Translations under genes and position numbers: made by a program
The notes under the pieces: generated by a model
Told to the model about the DNA's origin: nothing
Database searches by the model: none
What the model saw: the letters and a program-made list of their open reading frames with translations, nothing else
In this document: positions 44,176-52,430 of the stretch, piece by piece
Layout of the letters: the number at the start of each line of letters is the position of its first letter
Position numbering within the stretch: position 1 is the stretch's first letter
Origin: JANPPS01 sp043758105
GTDB taxonomy: Bacteria; Pseudomonadota; Alphaproteobacteria; Acetobacterales; Acetobacteraceae
Length of the DNA stretch: 64,000 nucleotides
Direction: 5' to 3'
Assembly (NCBI GenBank): GCA_043758105.1
Contig: JAYVOF010000234.1
Location: 1 to 64,000, forward strand

Positions 44176-45219
44176 TTACAGCCGCAGCGTCTGGCTCATT
44201 CCGCCCATCGTCTGCGTCATCGTGCCCGGGGCGGCCTCCTGCGCCATCTTTTTCAGCGGACGCCAGTCGCGGAAGAACGCCGTGCCGATCAGTTCGGCCA
44301 GGCCTTGCAGGTCGCTTTGCAGACGGTCGAGGAACGCGTGCAGGCCGTATTCCAACAGCGACGGCACGTCCCGGTTCATGCCGGCCCGCACCTCACCGAT
44401 CCGCTCCAGCACGCCCGCCGTATCCCGCAGGCCATAGCGGCTGCGTAAATCGTGCAGATGCCACTCCATCTGCGCGATACAGAGCGCTACCGAGCGGGCA
44501 AAGCTCGTGTCATGCAGCAAGAACTCCACTACGTCCGCCGGCACGAAGCCCGCGACGCTGACCCGGCGAAATGCGTGATACCCGGCCGCCGCGCGCAGCA
44601 GCGCGTTCCATTGCGTGAGCTCAACCACCCGCCGCTCCTCGGTGCCGACCGGGGTCAGCAGGTGGTATTTGATATCCAATAGCCGCGTCGTCTGATCCGC
44701 CCGTTCGATCAGCCGTCCGATTTCATAGAAATGCCAGCCCTGGTCCCTGAAGAATGTGCCTTCGGTGATGCCGGTATGGGCCTGCACGCCCTCCTTGATC
44801 CGGCGGCACAGGCGGGATAGCGCGTCCCCCTCGAGTTCCGCCGGGTCGATCGACATGACGTCGCGGTGGAACACGTTCAGCTGCATCCACATCTCGGTCG
44901 AGATCAGCGGGCGCAGCATGCGGGCATTGGTGCGGGCTGCCTCGAGGGCGCCCGGAATGCTTGTGGGGTTGGTGGCGTCCAGCAGATAGAACCGCTTGAT
45001 GCTGGGCGCGTCGAACGGGAGTTTGCGTTCCACGATGCCCTCCTGGTCCGCCATGATCGCCACCAGCGCGCCCCACGCCTCCGCCTCACGGCCGGGGCTT
45101 TCGAACGTTTGCGTGACGTCGATCAGCCGGGCGAGGTTCTCCACCCGCTCCAAATACCGCGCCATCCAGAACAGCCCCTCGGCGTCCCGGGTCAGCAGCG
45201 GGTTTGCCGTGCGGCTCAT
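44176..45219 (-). CDS. Alpha-E domain protein (DUF403)
   Basis: A 347-residue all-helical protein starting MSRTANPLLTRDAEGLFWMA and containing RYLERVENLARLIDVTQTF and GRLIERADQTTRLLDIKYH, typical of the alpha-E family. These proteins almost always sit beside a circularly permuted ATP-grasp ligase, often with a transglutaminase-like protease, in an uncharacterised peptide-modification system. Here the ATG overlaps the ligase stop by four bases. No transglutaminase gene is near. Confidence 0.9.
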   Translation of the reverse strand: MSRTANPLLTRDAEGLFWMARYLERVENLARLIDVTQTFESPGREAEAWGALVAIMADQEGIVERKLPFDAPSIKRFYLLDATNPTSIPGALEAARTNARMLRPLISTEMWMQLNVFHRDVMSIDPAELEGDALSRLCRRIKEGVQAHTGITEGTFFRDQGWHFYEIGRLIERADQTTRLLDIKYHLLTPVGTEERRVVELTQWNALLRAAAGYHAFRRVSVAGFVPADVVEFLLHDTSFARSVALCIAQMEWHLHDLRSRYGLRDTAGVLERIGEVRAGMNRDVPSLLEYGLHAFLDRLQSDLQGLAELIGTAFFRDWRPLKKMAQEAAPGTMTQTMGGMSQTLRL

Positions 45220-46658
45220 TCAGCGAGCACCCAGGTGTCCTTAGAACCGCCGCCTTGGGACGAATTGACGATCAGGCTGCCCTCTTTCAAGGCAACGCGG
45301 GTGAGGCCGCCGGGCAAGACCCACGTGTCCCGGCCGGTCACGGCAAACGGACGCAAATCCAGATGCCGCGGCCGGAGCCCGGCGTCCGTCAAAGTCGGCG
45401 AGACGCTAAGCCCGATCATCGGCTGGCTGATCCAATTACCGGGCTCGGCCAAGATGGCGGCACGCGACGCGTCCAACTCCGCCGTGGTGGCCCGGGGTCC
45501 GACCGTGATGCCGTAACCGCCGCTTTCGCCCACGGGCTTGGTCACCAGCTCGTGAAGATGCGCCATGGTGTACGCCAGCCCCTCCGGCTCGCCACAGATA
45601 TGGGTTTCGACGTTCGGCAGTATCGCGTCCTCCCCCAAATAGTATTTTATGATGCGTGGCATGTAGGCGTAGATGGCTTTGTCATCTGCAACTCCCGTGC
45701 CAACCGCGTTGGCCAGCGTGACGTTGCCATGCCGCCAGGCGGAAATGAGCCCGCGGACGCCGAGCATGCTGTCGGGACGGAACACTGACGGGTCCAGGAA
45801 GTCATCGGCGATGCGGCGGTAAATGGTGTGGACGCGCCGTAGCCCGCCCGTGGTGCGCATCCATACCCGGTCATCCTCCACCAAGAGGTCGGCTCCCTCC
45901 ACCAACGGCACGCCCATCTCGCGCGCCAGGAACACGTGTTCGAAATAGGCCGAATTATAGATGCCGGGGCTCAGCAGCACGACCTGCGGGTCCACCACAC
46001 CCTCCGGCGCGATCTCGTCCATGGCGCTACGCAGCCGCCGCCCGTAATCGTCCACCGGGCGGAGCCGCATGCCGGCGACCAGGTCCGGGAAGGCGCGCAG
46101 CATCAAATGCCGGTTTTCCACCACATAAGACACGCCGGACGGCGTACGGGCATTGTCCTCCAGCACGCAAAAATTCCCGGCCTGATCCCGCACCAGATCG
46201 ATGCCGCAAATATGGACATAGGTGCCGAACCGGACGGGGAAGCCCTCCATCTCCGGACGGTAATTGGGATTACCATAGATGAGGGCGTGCGGAACGATGC
46301 CGTCTTTGACGATGTTCCGGGCGTTATAGATGTCTTGCAGAAATAGGTTCAGCGCGCGCACCCGCTGCTGGACGCCGCGCTCCAGCACGGCCCATTCCGG
46401 CGCGGTGATGATGCGGGGGACGCAGTCGAACGGCAGGATCCGGTCGATCGCCGTAGCGTCCGAATAGACGGTGAAGGTGATGCCGAGGTTGAATAGATCC
46501 CGCTCCGCCGCCCGCGCCCGCGCCCGCAGCGCATCGAGGCCGATACCCCCGATCCGCGCCCGGATGCGGGACGCGGCGTCTCCATCGCGTGTGGTCAGCT
46601 CGCAGAAATACTCCCCCGCGTCATAGCTTGCGAAGGGATCGGGGATGGGCATCGTCAT
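45216..46658 (-). CDS. Circularly permuted type-2 ATP-grasp protein (DUF404/407)
   Basis: A 480-residue ligase-like protein with YGNPNYRPEMEGFPV, GIDLVRDQAGNFCVLEDNAR, SYVVENRHLM and LLSPGIYNSAYFEHVFLA, all typical of the family. It is expected to form amide bonds with ATP on an unknown peptide substrate. ATG 46658 is supported by AAAAGGAGC a few bases before it; longer starts lack a ribosome site. It precedes the alpha-E gene in one transcript. The 200 bp upstream to 46860 hold only promoters. Confidence 0.9.
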   Translation of the reverse strand: MTMPIPDPFASYDAGEYFCELTTRDGDAASRIRARIGGIGLDALRARARAAERDLFNLGITFTVYSDATAIDRILPFDCVPRIITAPEWAVLERGVQQRVRALNLFLQDIYNARNIVKDGIVPHALIYGNPNYRPEMEGFPVRFGTYVHICGIDLVRDQAGNFCVLEDNARTPSGVSYVVENRHLMLRAFPDLVAGMRLRPVDDYGRRLRSAMDEIAPEGVVDPQVVLLSPGIYNSAYFEHVFLAREMGVPLVEGADLLVEDDRVWMRTTGGLRRVHTIYRRIADDFLDPSVFRPDSMLGVRGLISAWRHGNVTLANAVGTGVADDKAIYAYMPRIIKYYLGEDAILPNVETHICGEPEGLAYTMAHLHELVTKPVGESGGYGITVGPRATTAELDASRAAILAEPGNWISQPMIGLSVSPTLTDAGLRPRHLDLRPFAVTGRDTWVLPGGLTRVALKEGSLIVNSSQGGGSKDTWVLAE

Positions 46659-46859
46659 CGCAAAGCTCCTTTTCCCCCGGGTGCGGGGCTGCCCTGGTGT
46701 TATGGTAGCGTGATGAGGTCGCGGGTCAAACGGCAACGACATCCCATGATGTCAGCCCTTTATGAACGAGATGTCATGCCACCGCGGCGTTTCGTGTTGC
46801 ATTACACGCCGATAGCCGGTTTACCTCCCCCGCCACCTTAATGACCGACCGGAGTTTCC

Positions 46860-47363
46860 ATGCGCATCCTTCCAGGCCTCGTTGCTGCCTGCCTCCTCAC
46901 CAGTTCCCTCGCGCAGGCCCAATGCCTGCGTCCGGCCGATAACACCGCGTTCGAAGTGACCGGCCTCAAGACCCGGCTGATGGTGACGGCGCTCACGTGC
47001 CAAGCCAACGAAAAATACGACGCCTTCATCGTGAAATACCGGCCGGAGCTGGTGAACCAGGACCGCGCGCTCAACGGATACTTCAGCCGCGTGCACGGAC
47101 GGGCCGGCACCAAGCAGCGGGATGATTACGTCACGCAGCTCGCCAATAGCGAGGCCGCGGTCGGCACGCGCCAGGGCTCGTTGTTCTGCAACCAGAACCT
47201 GCCGATCTTCGAAGAAGTGATGGCGCTGCGGGGCGTGGCGGAGCTGCCGGCCTATGCGGGCGCCAAGGCGGTCGGCCAGCCGGTCGCCGCGACGGCATGC
47301 GGTGGCACGCCGGAGCGTGAGACGGCCCCCACGGCCACCCGGCGCCGCGCCCGTCGTTCTTGA
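46860..47363 (+). CDS. Secreted protein of unknown function
   Basis: A 167-residue protein with a signal peptide (MRILPGLVAACLLTSSLAQA) and a mature domain with three or four Cys, including VTALTCQANEKYDAF and FCNQNLPIFEEVM. The pattern occurs in many alphaproteobacterial periplasmic proteins without assigned role. A basic tail ends it. ATG 46860 follows CGGAGTTTCC. It is single and followed by the hairpin of the toxin-antitoxin operon. Confidence 0.78.
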   Translation: MRILPGLVAACLLTSSLAQAQCLRPADNTAFEVTGLKTRLMVTALTCQANEKYDAFIVKYRPELVNQDRALNGYFSRVHGRAGTKQRDDYVTQLANSEAAVGTRQGSLFCNQNLPIFEEVMALRGVAELPAYAGAKAVGQPVAATACGGTPERETAPTATRRRARRS

Positions 47364-47381
47364 ACGCTGCGATTCTGTTGT

Positions 47382-47411
47382 TGCAAGTAAGGCAGAAATG
47401 CCTTACTTGCA
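47382..47411 (+). promoter_or_regulatory. Perfect 13-bp inverted repeat over the antitoxin start
   Basis: Arms TGCAAGTAAGGCA and TGCCTTACTTGCA with a GAAA loop. The left arm contains the ribosome site AAGG and the loop/right arm contains ATG 47398. As DNA it may be the AbrB operator; as RNA it would hide the start. No T-run follows, so it is not a normal terminator. Confidence 0.75.
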
Positions 47412-47676
47412 GCGCATGGAGCCGCAACAGACTCTACTGACGGTGACGGCCAAGGGCCAGGTCACGTTCCGCCACGCCGTGCTGGAGCATCTTGGGGCGG
47501 CTCCGGGCGATCGGCTGGCCGTCGACCTTCTTCCCGGGGGCCGTGTCGAAGTGCATACCGTGGCGCGCGGTAGCATCGACGGCTTCATCGGTGCCCTCAC
47601 GCAGGCCGTGACCCAGCCCGTGTCGATCGAAGAGATGGGCAGGATTGCCGCGGAGGGGTGGGCTGGCGCGCGGTGA
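47398..47676 (+). CDS. AbrB/MazE-type antitoxin
   Basis: A 92-residue protein with the swapped-hairpin AbrB fold: LLTVTAKGQVTFRHAVLEHL, GAAPGDRLAVDLLPGGRVEV. ATG 47398 has AAGG seven bases before it; ATG 47416 would leave the inverted repeat outside the gene. The C-terminal part would neutralise the PIN toxin encoded next, whose GTG overlaps the stop. Such antitoxins repress their own operon through palindromes like the one at 47382. Confidence 0.87.
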   Translation: MPYLQRMEPQQTLLTVTAKGQVTFRHAVLEHLGAAPGDRLAVDLLPGGRVEVHTVARGSIDGFIGALTQAVTQPVSIEEMGRIAAEGWAGAR

Positions 47677-48068
47677 GGATCACGGCCGACACCAATGTCC
47701 TCGTCCGCGCCGTCATGGGCGACGATCCCGTTCAAAGCCCGGCGGCGGCCACCATGCTGCGCGCCGCCACCTCGATCGCGGTGACCCTCCCGGCCTTGTG
47801 TGAATTCGTGTGGGTATTGTCCCGGGCCTATCAGCGATCCAACGCCGACATCGCCGAGGCCATCGCCCGTTTGCTGGCGGTCGACAACGTCGTGGCCGAC
47901 CGGGCGGCCGCTTCTGCCGGTCTTAAATTCCTGGCGGCAGGTGGTGATTTCGCGGATGGCGTCATCGCGCATCAAGGCCGGGGGCTCGGCGGAGACGTAT
48001 TCGTCAGCTTCGACCGTGCGGCGCTTTCAATCGCGAAACGGTTGAAATGGGAGGCGAGGTCCCCGTAA
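47673..48068 (+). CDS. vapC: VapC-family PIN-domain toxin
   Basis: A 131-residue PIN ribonuclease. Catalytic acidic residues are seen in ITADTNVLVRAVMGDD, LPALCEFVWVLSRAY, DFADGVIAH and FVSFDRAA. All four positions are intact, so this module is likely functional, in contrast to the decayed loci near 37 kb. GTG 47673 overlaps the antitoxin stop. It would cleave RNA, often initiator tRNA, when the antitoxin is lost. Confidence 0.9.
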   Translation: MRITADTNVLVRAVMGDDPVQSPAAATMLRAATSIAVTLPALCEFVWVLSRAYQRSNADIAEAIARLLAVDNVVADRAAASAGLKFLAAGGDFADGVIAHQGRGLGGDVFVSFDRAALSIAKRLKWEARSP

Positions 48069-48104
48069 CCCTTGGATCGCAGGCTCGCTGATCGCCGGCA
48101 TTCT

Positions 48105-48190
48105 TGGTGGAGGGGGTTGGATTCGAACCAACGTAGGCGTACGCCAGCGGATTTACAGTCCGCCCCCTTTAGCCACTCGGGCACCCCTCC
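48105..48190 (-). tRNA. tRNA-Tyr (GTA)
   Basis: An 86-nt class II tRNA with encoded CCA. Acceptor GGAGGGG/CCCCTCC pairs fully, the anticodon stem-loop GGACTGTAAATCC gives GTA, a long variable arm follows, and the T loop is GGTTCGAATCC. Confidence 0.97.
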
Positions 48191-48206
48191 AGACCGGCAC
48201 AAGGCT

Positions 48207-48232
48207 GGGGCCGGGAGGTACCTCCCGGCCCC
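48207..48232 (-). terminator. Perfect 26-bp palindrome between phosphoesterase and tRNA-Tyr
   Basis: GGGGCCGGGAGGT followed directly by its complement ACCTCCCGGCCCC. It lies 26 bp after the phosphoesterase stop and 16 bp before tRNA-Tyr. There is no T-run, so a terminator or a processing hairpin is only probable. Confidence 0.5.
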
Positions 48233-48258
48233 ATTCTTGTCAATCACGCCCTTGTCAA

Positions 48259-49068
48259 TCAATCCGGGCCGGTTGCGACCTCGTGAATGAACGGGCGCTC
48301 CAACCCGTCGGGAAAGATCAGCGTCGTTTCGACCCGGTCGGCGCCAAACCGGTGCAATAGGGCACCGCATACCCGCAGACCCGGTAGCCCCGGCTGGTCT
48401 TCGGGCCGCACCACGAACGCGGTGGACGGGGCCCATTGATAGGAGACCAAGCCCCGCTCCATGGCGTGCCGCACATGCAAATGCCCGGACGCCACCAACC
48501 GCAACGCGGGATGCGCCAGCAGCGGATGCAGCGCCCCGCGGGAGGCGGGCGGCACGGTCCAGTATTCGAACGCGGTTTCCGCCACATGCTGCACGAAAAC
48601 CGGCTTATGCAGGAACACCGCAAGATTGCGGGTGCCGAGCGTGGCGAGCGCCTCGATGATGAAATCGGCTTGCGCCGCCTCCGATTCATGCGCGTTCATG
48701 ATTTGGCTGTCTAGGCCCAGCACGCGCCAGCCGGGACGGTCGAACATCCAGCGGTCCGGGCCGAAATGCTGGCGGAAATGGGCGAGCGTCGCATCCGTCA
48801 CCGGCTGCTGCGGATTTCGATGCCGGGGGTCGCCCACGTCGTGGTTGCCCGGCACGGCATAAACCGGTCCGAACCCGCGGCAGGCCATGGCGGCCGAGGC
48901 CAAATCCGCCGGGGTGCCCGCTCCATCGAACGACATATCCCCGCTCAGCACGGTGACGTCCGGCTTCAACGCCACGACCGCCGCTTCGATCCGGGCGAAG
49001 TTACCCCGGAACAACGCGCTTTCCGCTGCAAGATGCGTGTCCGATACCTGAGCGATCGTGAAAGCCAT
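48259..49068 (-). CDS. Calcineurin-like phosphoesterase (CpdA-like)
   Basis: A 269-residue metallophosphoesterase with all metal motifs: QVSDTHL at residues 8-14, VLSGDMSFDG, VPGNHDVGD and ASGHLHVRHA. Closest in layout to class III cyclic nucleotide phosphodiesterases such as CpdA, but many relatives have other substrates. No signal peptide, so cytoplasmic. ATG 49068 stands at the family start. Confidence 0.88.
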   Translation of the reverse strand: MAFTIAQVSDTHLAAESALFRGNFARIEAAVVALKPDVTVLSGDMSFDGAGTPADLASAAMACRGFGPVYAVPGNHDVGDPRHRNPQQPVTDATLAHFRQHFGPDRWMFDRPGWRVLGLDSQIMNAHESEAAQADFIIEALATLGTRNLAVFLHKPVFVQHVAETAFEYWTVPPASRGALHPLLAHPALRLVASGHLHVRHAMERGLVSYQWAPSTAFVVRPEDQPGLPGLRVCGALLHRFGADRVETTLIFPDGLERPFIHEVATGPD

Positions 49069-49203
49069 CGCGCTCTCCGCCTCCGCACGCCCGATGCGCG
49101 CCTGACGGGGACATTACAATATCGACACGGAAAGGCGAGGGCCTACTTACTCATTGCGACATATTATACCAACGGCATGAATGCTTGACCGGTTCCTTGA
49201 CCG

Positions 49204-49297
49204 CGTCATTGCGAGCGGCTTGGCGAAGTAATCCAGGGGCGACACGCGCGCCCGTCGCCCCTGGGTCGCCAGGCCCCAAACGGGGCTCGGGATGACG
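49204..49297. repeat. Dispersed palindromic element, copy E
   Basis: A 94-bp member of the family with CGTCATTGCGAGCGGCTTGG at the left and GGGGCTCGGGATGACG at the right. It fills most of the 238-bp gap between two minus-strand genes. Confidence 0.9.
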
Positions 49298-49305
49298 AGC
49301 CGTAC

Positions 49306-49908
49306 CTATCGGCCGTCCGTACTATAACGCCACACGCTGGCGGGCGGCAGGTTGAGCGGCGTCCAGGCCTCCCGCTTCGCCACAAGCTGATGCCGCCGGG
49401 CCGGTAACGGGGAGGTGGCGCAATAGCTGTAGTGCAAAAATCCCCGGCCCGGTGCCACCGCCGCCATCGCATCCAAGAACCGCCGCTGTTCGGCCAGGGA
49501 AAGCAACACGAGCGGAATGCCGCAAATCACCGTGCCGATCTGACCATGCTGCGCCGCGGGCAGCAGGTCGGGTAGGCACCGCGCATCGCCCTCGATTACT
49601 TCGACGCCGGGCAGCACGCACCGCAAATGCCGCACCATGTCCGGCACGATCTCCACCACCGTCAGCCGCTCGGGCGGGACGCCGCCGGCCAGCAGCGCAC
49701 GGGAAATAACGCCGGTGCCGGCCCCCAGCTCGATCACGCCCTCGTTCCCCGTCCGCCGCACCTGCCGCACCACCCGGCGGCACAGCGCCGGCGAGGACGG
49801 AACCACGGAACCCATCTGCAGCGGGTTTGCGAGCCACCGGCGAAGGAACAACCCGACGCCGGATCGATCGTCTCGCGACTCGGCAATCGAAGGATTCTGC
49901 ACTGACAT
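49306..49908 (-). CDS. Phospholipid N-methyltransferase-like protein
   Basis: A 200-residue SAM methyltransferase. The N-terminal FLRRWLANPLQMGSVVPSSP and motif I VIELGAGTGVISRAL match the PmtA-like group that methylates phosphatidylethanolamine or related lipids, with IGTVICGIPLV in place of motif II. Start is ATG 49908 (MSVQNPS), where family similarity begins. It ends nine bases from palindromic copy E. Lipid substrate is an inference from similarity. Confidence 0.8.
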   Translation of the reverse strand: MSVQNPSIAESRDDRSGVGLFLRRWLANPLQMGSVVPSSPALCRRVVRQVRRTGNEGVIELGAGTGVISRALLAGGVPPERLTVVEIVPDMVRHLRCVLPGVEVIEGDARCLPDLLPAAQHGQIGTVICGIPLVLLSLAEQRRFLDAMAAVAPGRGFLHYSYCATSPLPARRHQLVAKREAWTPLNLPPASVWRYSTDGR

Positions 49909-49997
49909 CGACACCGCCCTATCCACCGGCGGTCCGGATACAGGACGGCATGAACGCTGCCGAGGGCAGGGATCGTGAAGGTTTTGTGGTGGAAGCG

Positions 49998-50654
49998 TTA
50001 CGGTTCGCCCGGCTCGAGCGCCTGCTTCACATACCGGTTGGCCCGCCGCTCCCGTCCGATGGTGGTCGCCGGGCCGTGGCCGCACAGCACGACGGTGTCA
50101 TCGGGCAACGGCATCAGCACGTCCCGGATCGCCTGGAGCAGCGCTGGGCCGTCGCCATAGGGAAAATCCGTCCGCCCGACCGAGCCGCGAAACAGCACAT
50201 CCCCCACCACCGCCAGCCGCGCCTCTTCGGCCACGAACACGACATGCCCCGGCGTGTGGCCGGGACAATGCCGCACCGTGAACGCCTGCGTGCCGATCTG
50301 CAGCTGATCGCCGTCATGCAGCCACCGGTCCGGCCTGACCGCGCGGGCGACGATGCCGAATTGCCGCCCGGCCTGCGGCAAGGCGTCCAGCAGGAAGGCG
50401 TCCCGCTCGTCCGGCCCCTCGATCCGGACCCCCAGCGCGTCGCGTAAGGCGGCGGCACCGCCGGCATGGTCGATGTGGCCGTGCGTGAGCCAGATGCCCT
50501 TCACCTTGACGCCGAGCGCCCCGACGGTCTGGAGGATCCGGTCCACATCGCCACCCGGATCGACCACGATCCCGGTCTTGGACAGGCTGTCCCACAGCAC
50601 GGTGCAGTTCTGCTGGATCGGGGTCACGGTGATGACGGCGTGTTGAATGGCCAT
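49998..50654 (-). CDS. MBL-fold hydrolase (glyoxalase II-like)
   Basis: A 218-residue metallo-beta-lactamase fold enzyme with the full metal set: THGHIDHAGG, CPGHTPGHVVF, VGDVLFRGSVGRTDF and LCGHGPATTIG. The VGRTDFP region is typical of GloB-like YcbL hydrolases acting on thioesters such as S-lactoylglutathione. ATG 50654. Cytoplasmic. The 90 bp up to 50745 hold no other gene. Confidence 0.9.
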   Translation of the reverse strand: MAIQHAVITVTPIQQNCTVLWDSLSKTGIVVDPGGDVDRILQTVGALGVKVKGIWLTHGHIDHAGGAAALRDALGVRIEGPDERDAFLLDALPQAGRQFGIVARAVRPDRWLHDGDQLQIGTQAFTVRHCPGHTPGHVVFVAEEARLAVVGDVLFRGSVGRTDFPYGDGPALLQAIRDVLMPLPDDTVVLCGHGPATTIGRERRANRYVKQALEPGEP

Positions 50655-50744
50655 GCCGCACAGGACCGAGGCGCGCGGCTGTCGTCAAGGCCGTTACGCC
50701 GGAACGGGGGTGCCCGGGGTGGGCAAGCCGCATCTCACGCTCAC

Positions 50745-50897
50745 ATGCCGGTTACGGCGGAATTCACCGCTGGCACGGGAACCTCGCTTATGCTCGCATT
50801 GCTGTCGATCGCACTCCTGCTGTTCGTGATCGCGCCGGTTTTGCTGTATTTCGTGCCGAAGCTCATCATGCGAGGGAACCGCCGCACGCCGCGGTAA
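50745..50897 (+). CDS. Small single-span membrane protein
   Basis: A 50-residue frame with one strongly hydrophobic helix (LMLALLSIALLLFVIAPVLL) followed by a basic end (MRGNRRTPR), predicted N-out or N-in single span. An ATG at 50790 would give only the helix and tail. No family recognised and no clear ribosome site, so coding is uncertain. Confidence 0.4.
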   Translation: MPVTAEFTAGTGTSLMLALLSIALLLFVIAPVLLYFVPKLIMRGNRRTPR

Positions 50898-50951
50898 CCC
50901 CGCGCGGCACCCCACGCTGGCGGCTTCGAGGCGCGCGGGTTACAGGGCGGC

Positions 50952-52430
50952 ATGCCACTAACGCCTGCGCCCTCGCTCATGATGGATTTGCGCCCTTGTT
51001 ACGAGGGTTATGCCGGCATGGCGCAGGAGACGCGGCTGCTATTCGCCCTCTTTGCCGGCCTCGATCTGGGCCGCTTCGGGGCGCTGGCATCCGGCGTGCA
51101 TTTTACCTCGCGTCATCCAGGATGTCGTCAATCGGGCGCGACTCCGTTCGATCGGGTGCTGGCGCAGACCGCGGCGATTATCGCCCAGGATACCGGGCGC
51201 ATCACCTGGCAGGCCCCCCTCGGCATGCTGCCGGAAACGCTGCGGCGTGCGCTGTTCAAGCCGTATCTGGTGCTGACCGAGGGGCGCCGGCAGGAACGGC
51301 TGACGCTGCAGATCGATCCGCGGGAATTCGGCGACTATCTCTGGACCAAGCTGTTCGAAAAATCGCTGCCGGCCACCGACCGCGCGCTGATGGCCCGCGC
51401 GCAGTTCTACCCGACCGAGCTCGGTCACGAATACGCCCGGTCGCTATGCATGTTGCCGCGTGTGGTGCAGCGGCGGGTGGCATCTGCGGCCTGGGATGTA
51501 TTCTTCAGCGCCAACGTTACGCCGTACCGGTTCGCGCCCGGCACGGCCTCCATGGTGCGCTATTACGACGCGCTGCCGCTGCTGAGCCCGCACACCATCG
51601 GCGCGCCCTGGATGCATTCCGCCAGCCACGCCCGCATCCTCGCCCGCAACATGGCCGACGGGGCCTCATTCTATTGTGATTCGGAGCCGGTGCGGGACGA
51701 TCTGCTGCGCCTGTTTCCCCAGGCCGAGGCCCGGGTGCACACCATCCCGGTCGTCGTCTCCCCCACTTTATACCCCGATCCGCAGCCGGACCGGGCGCTC
51801 CGCACGATCCTCACCCGCCGGCGCAGCCCGGCCACGGTGCACGAAGCGGCACCGGTGCCGGAGGTGCTGCCGAAGCTGTTCATGGCCGTCTCCACACTCG
51901 AGCCGCGCAAGAACTACCTCACGCTGTTCCGCGCCTTCGAGATCGCGCGCGCCAAGACCGCCACGCCGATGCAGTTGCTGATCATCGCCAACCCCGGCTG
52001 GCGCTCGGATGCGGAGCTCACGGAGCTGTCGGCGCTGGTGCGGGACGGGGCGTATCATTTGAGCGGCGTTCCATCCGATGAGCTGCGGGTGCTGTATTCA
52101 ATGGCCCATTGCGTCGTGGCGCCGAGCCGGGCGGAGGGGTTCGACTATTCCGGCGTGGAGGCGATGGCCTGCGGCACGCCGGTCATCGCCTCCGACATTC
52201 CGGTCCACCGCTGGGTCTATGGCGACGCGGCCACGTATTTCGACCCGTATTCGGCCAACGCGCTGGCGGCGATGATGGCGCGGGTGGCCGATCTCGCGCC
52301 CGACGACGGGTATATGGCGGAGGCACGGGAGCGGGGTCACGCCCAGGCCCGGCTCTATACGCCAGCGGCGCTCGCCCCGCGGTGGGAGGCGGCGATCCAG
52401 GCGGCGTGTCGCCGGACGCCGGCACGATGA
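50952..52430 (+). CDS. GT4-family glycosyltransferase with long N-terminal domain
   Basis: A 492-residue GT-B enzyme. The C-terminal half has VSTLEPRKNYLTLFRAF, LSGVPSDELRVLYSMAHCVV and the donor site PSRAEGFDYSGVEAMACGTP. The N-terminal half (about 1-280) is longer than usual and holds FFSANVTPYRF. Relatives act in mannan or O-antigen assembly. Its stop overlaps the start of the FAD-SelD gene (ATGA), an odd pairing that may only reflect gene packing. Confidence 0.88.
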   Translation: MPLTPAPSLMMDLRPCYEGYAGMAQETRLLFALFAGLDLGRFGALASGVHFTSRHPGCRQSGATPFDRVLAQTAAIIAQDTGRITWQAPLGMLPETLRRALFKPYLVLTEGRRQERLTLQIDPREFGDYLWTKLFEKSLPATDRALMARAQFYPTELGHEYARSLCMLPRVVQRRVASAAWDVFFSANVTPYRFAPGTASMVRYYDALPLLSPHTIGAPWMHSASHARILARNMADGASFYCDSEPVRDDLLRLFPQAEARVHTIPVVVSPTLYPDPQPDRALRTILTRRRSPATVHEAAPVPEVLPKLFMAVSTLEPRKNYLTLFRAFEIARAKTATPMQLLIIANPGWRSDAELTELSALVRDGAYHLSGVPSDELRVLYSMAHCVVAPSRAEGFDYSGVEAMACGTPVIASDIPVHRWVYGDAATYFDPYSANALAAMMARVADLAPDDGYMAEARERGHAQARLYTPAALAPRWEAAIQAACRRTPAR

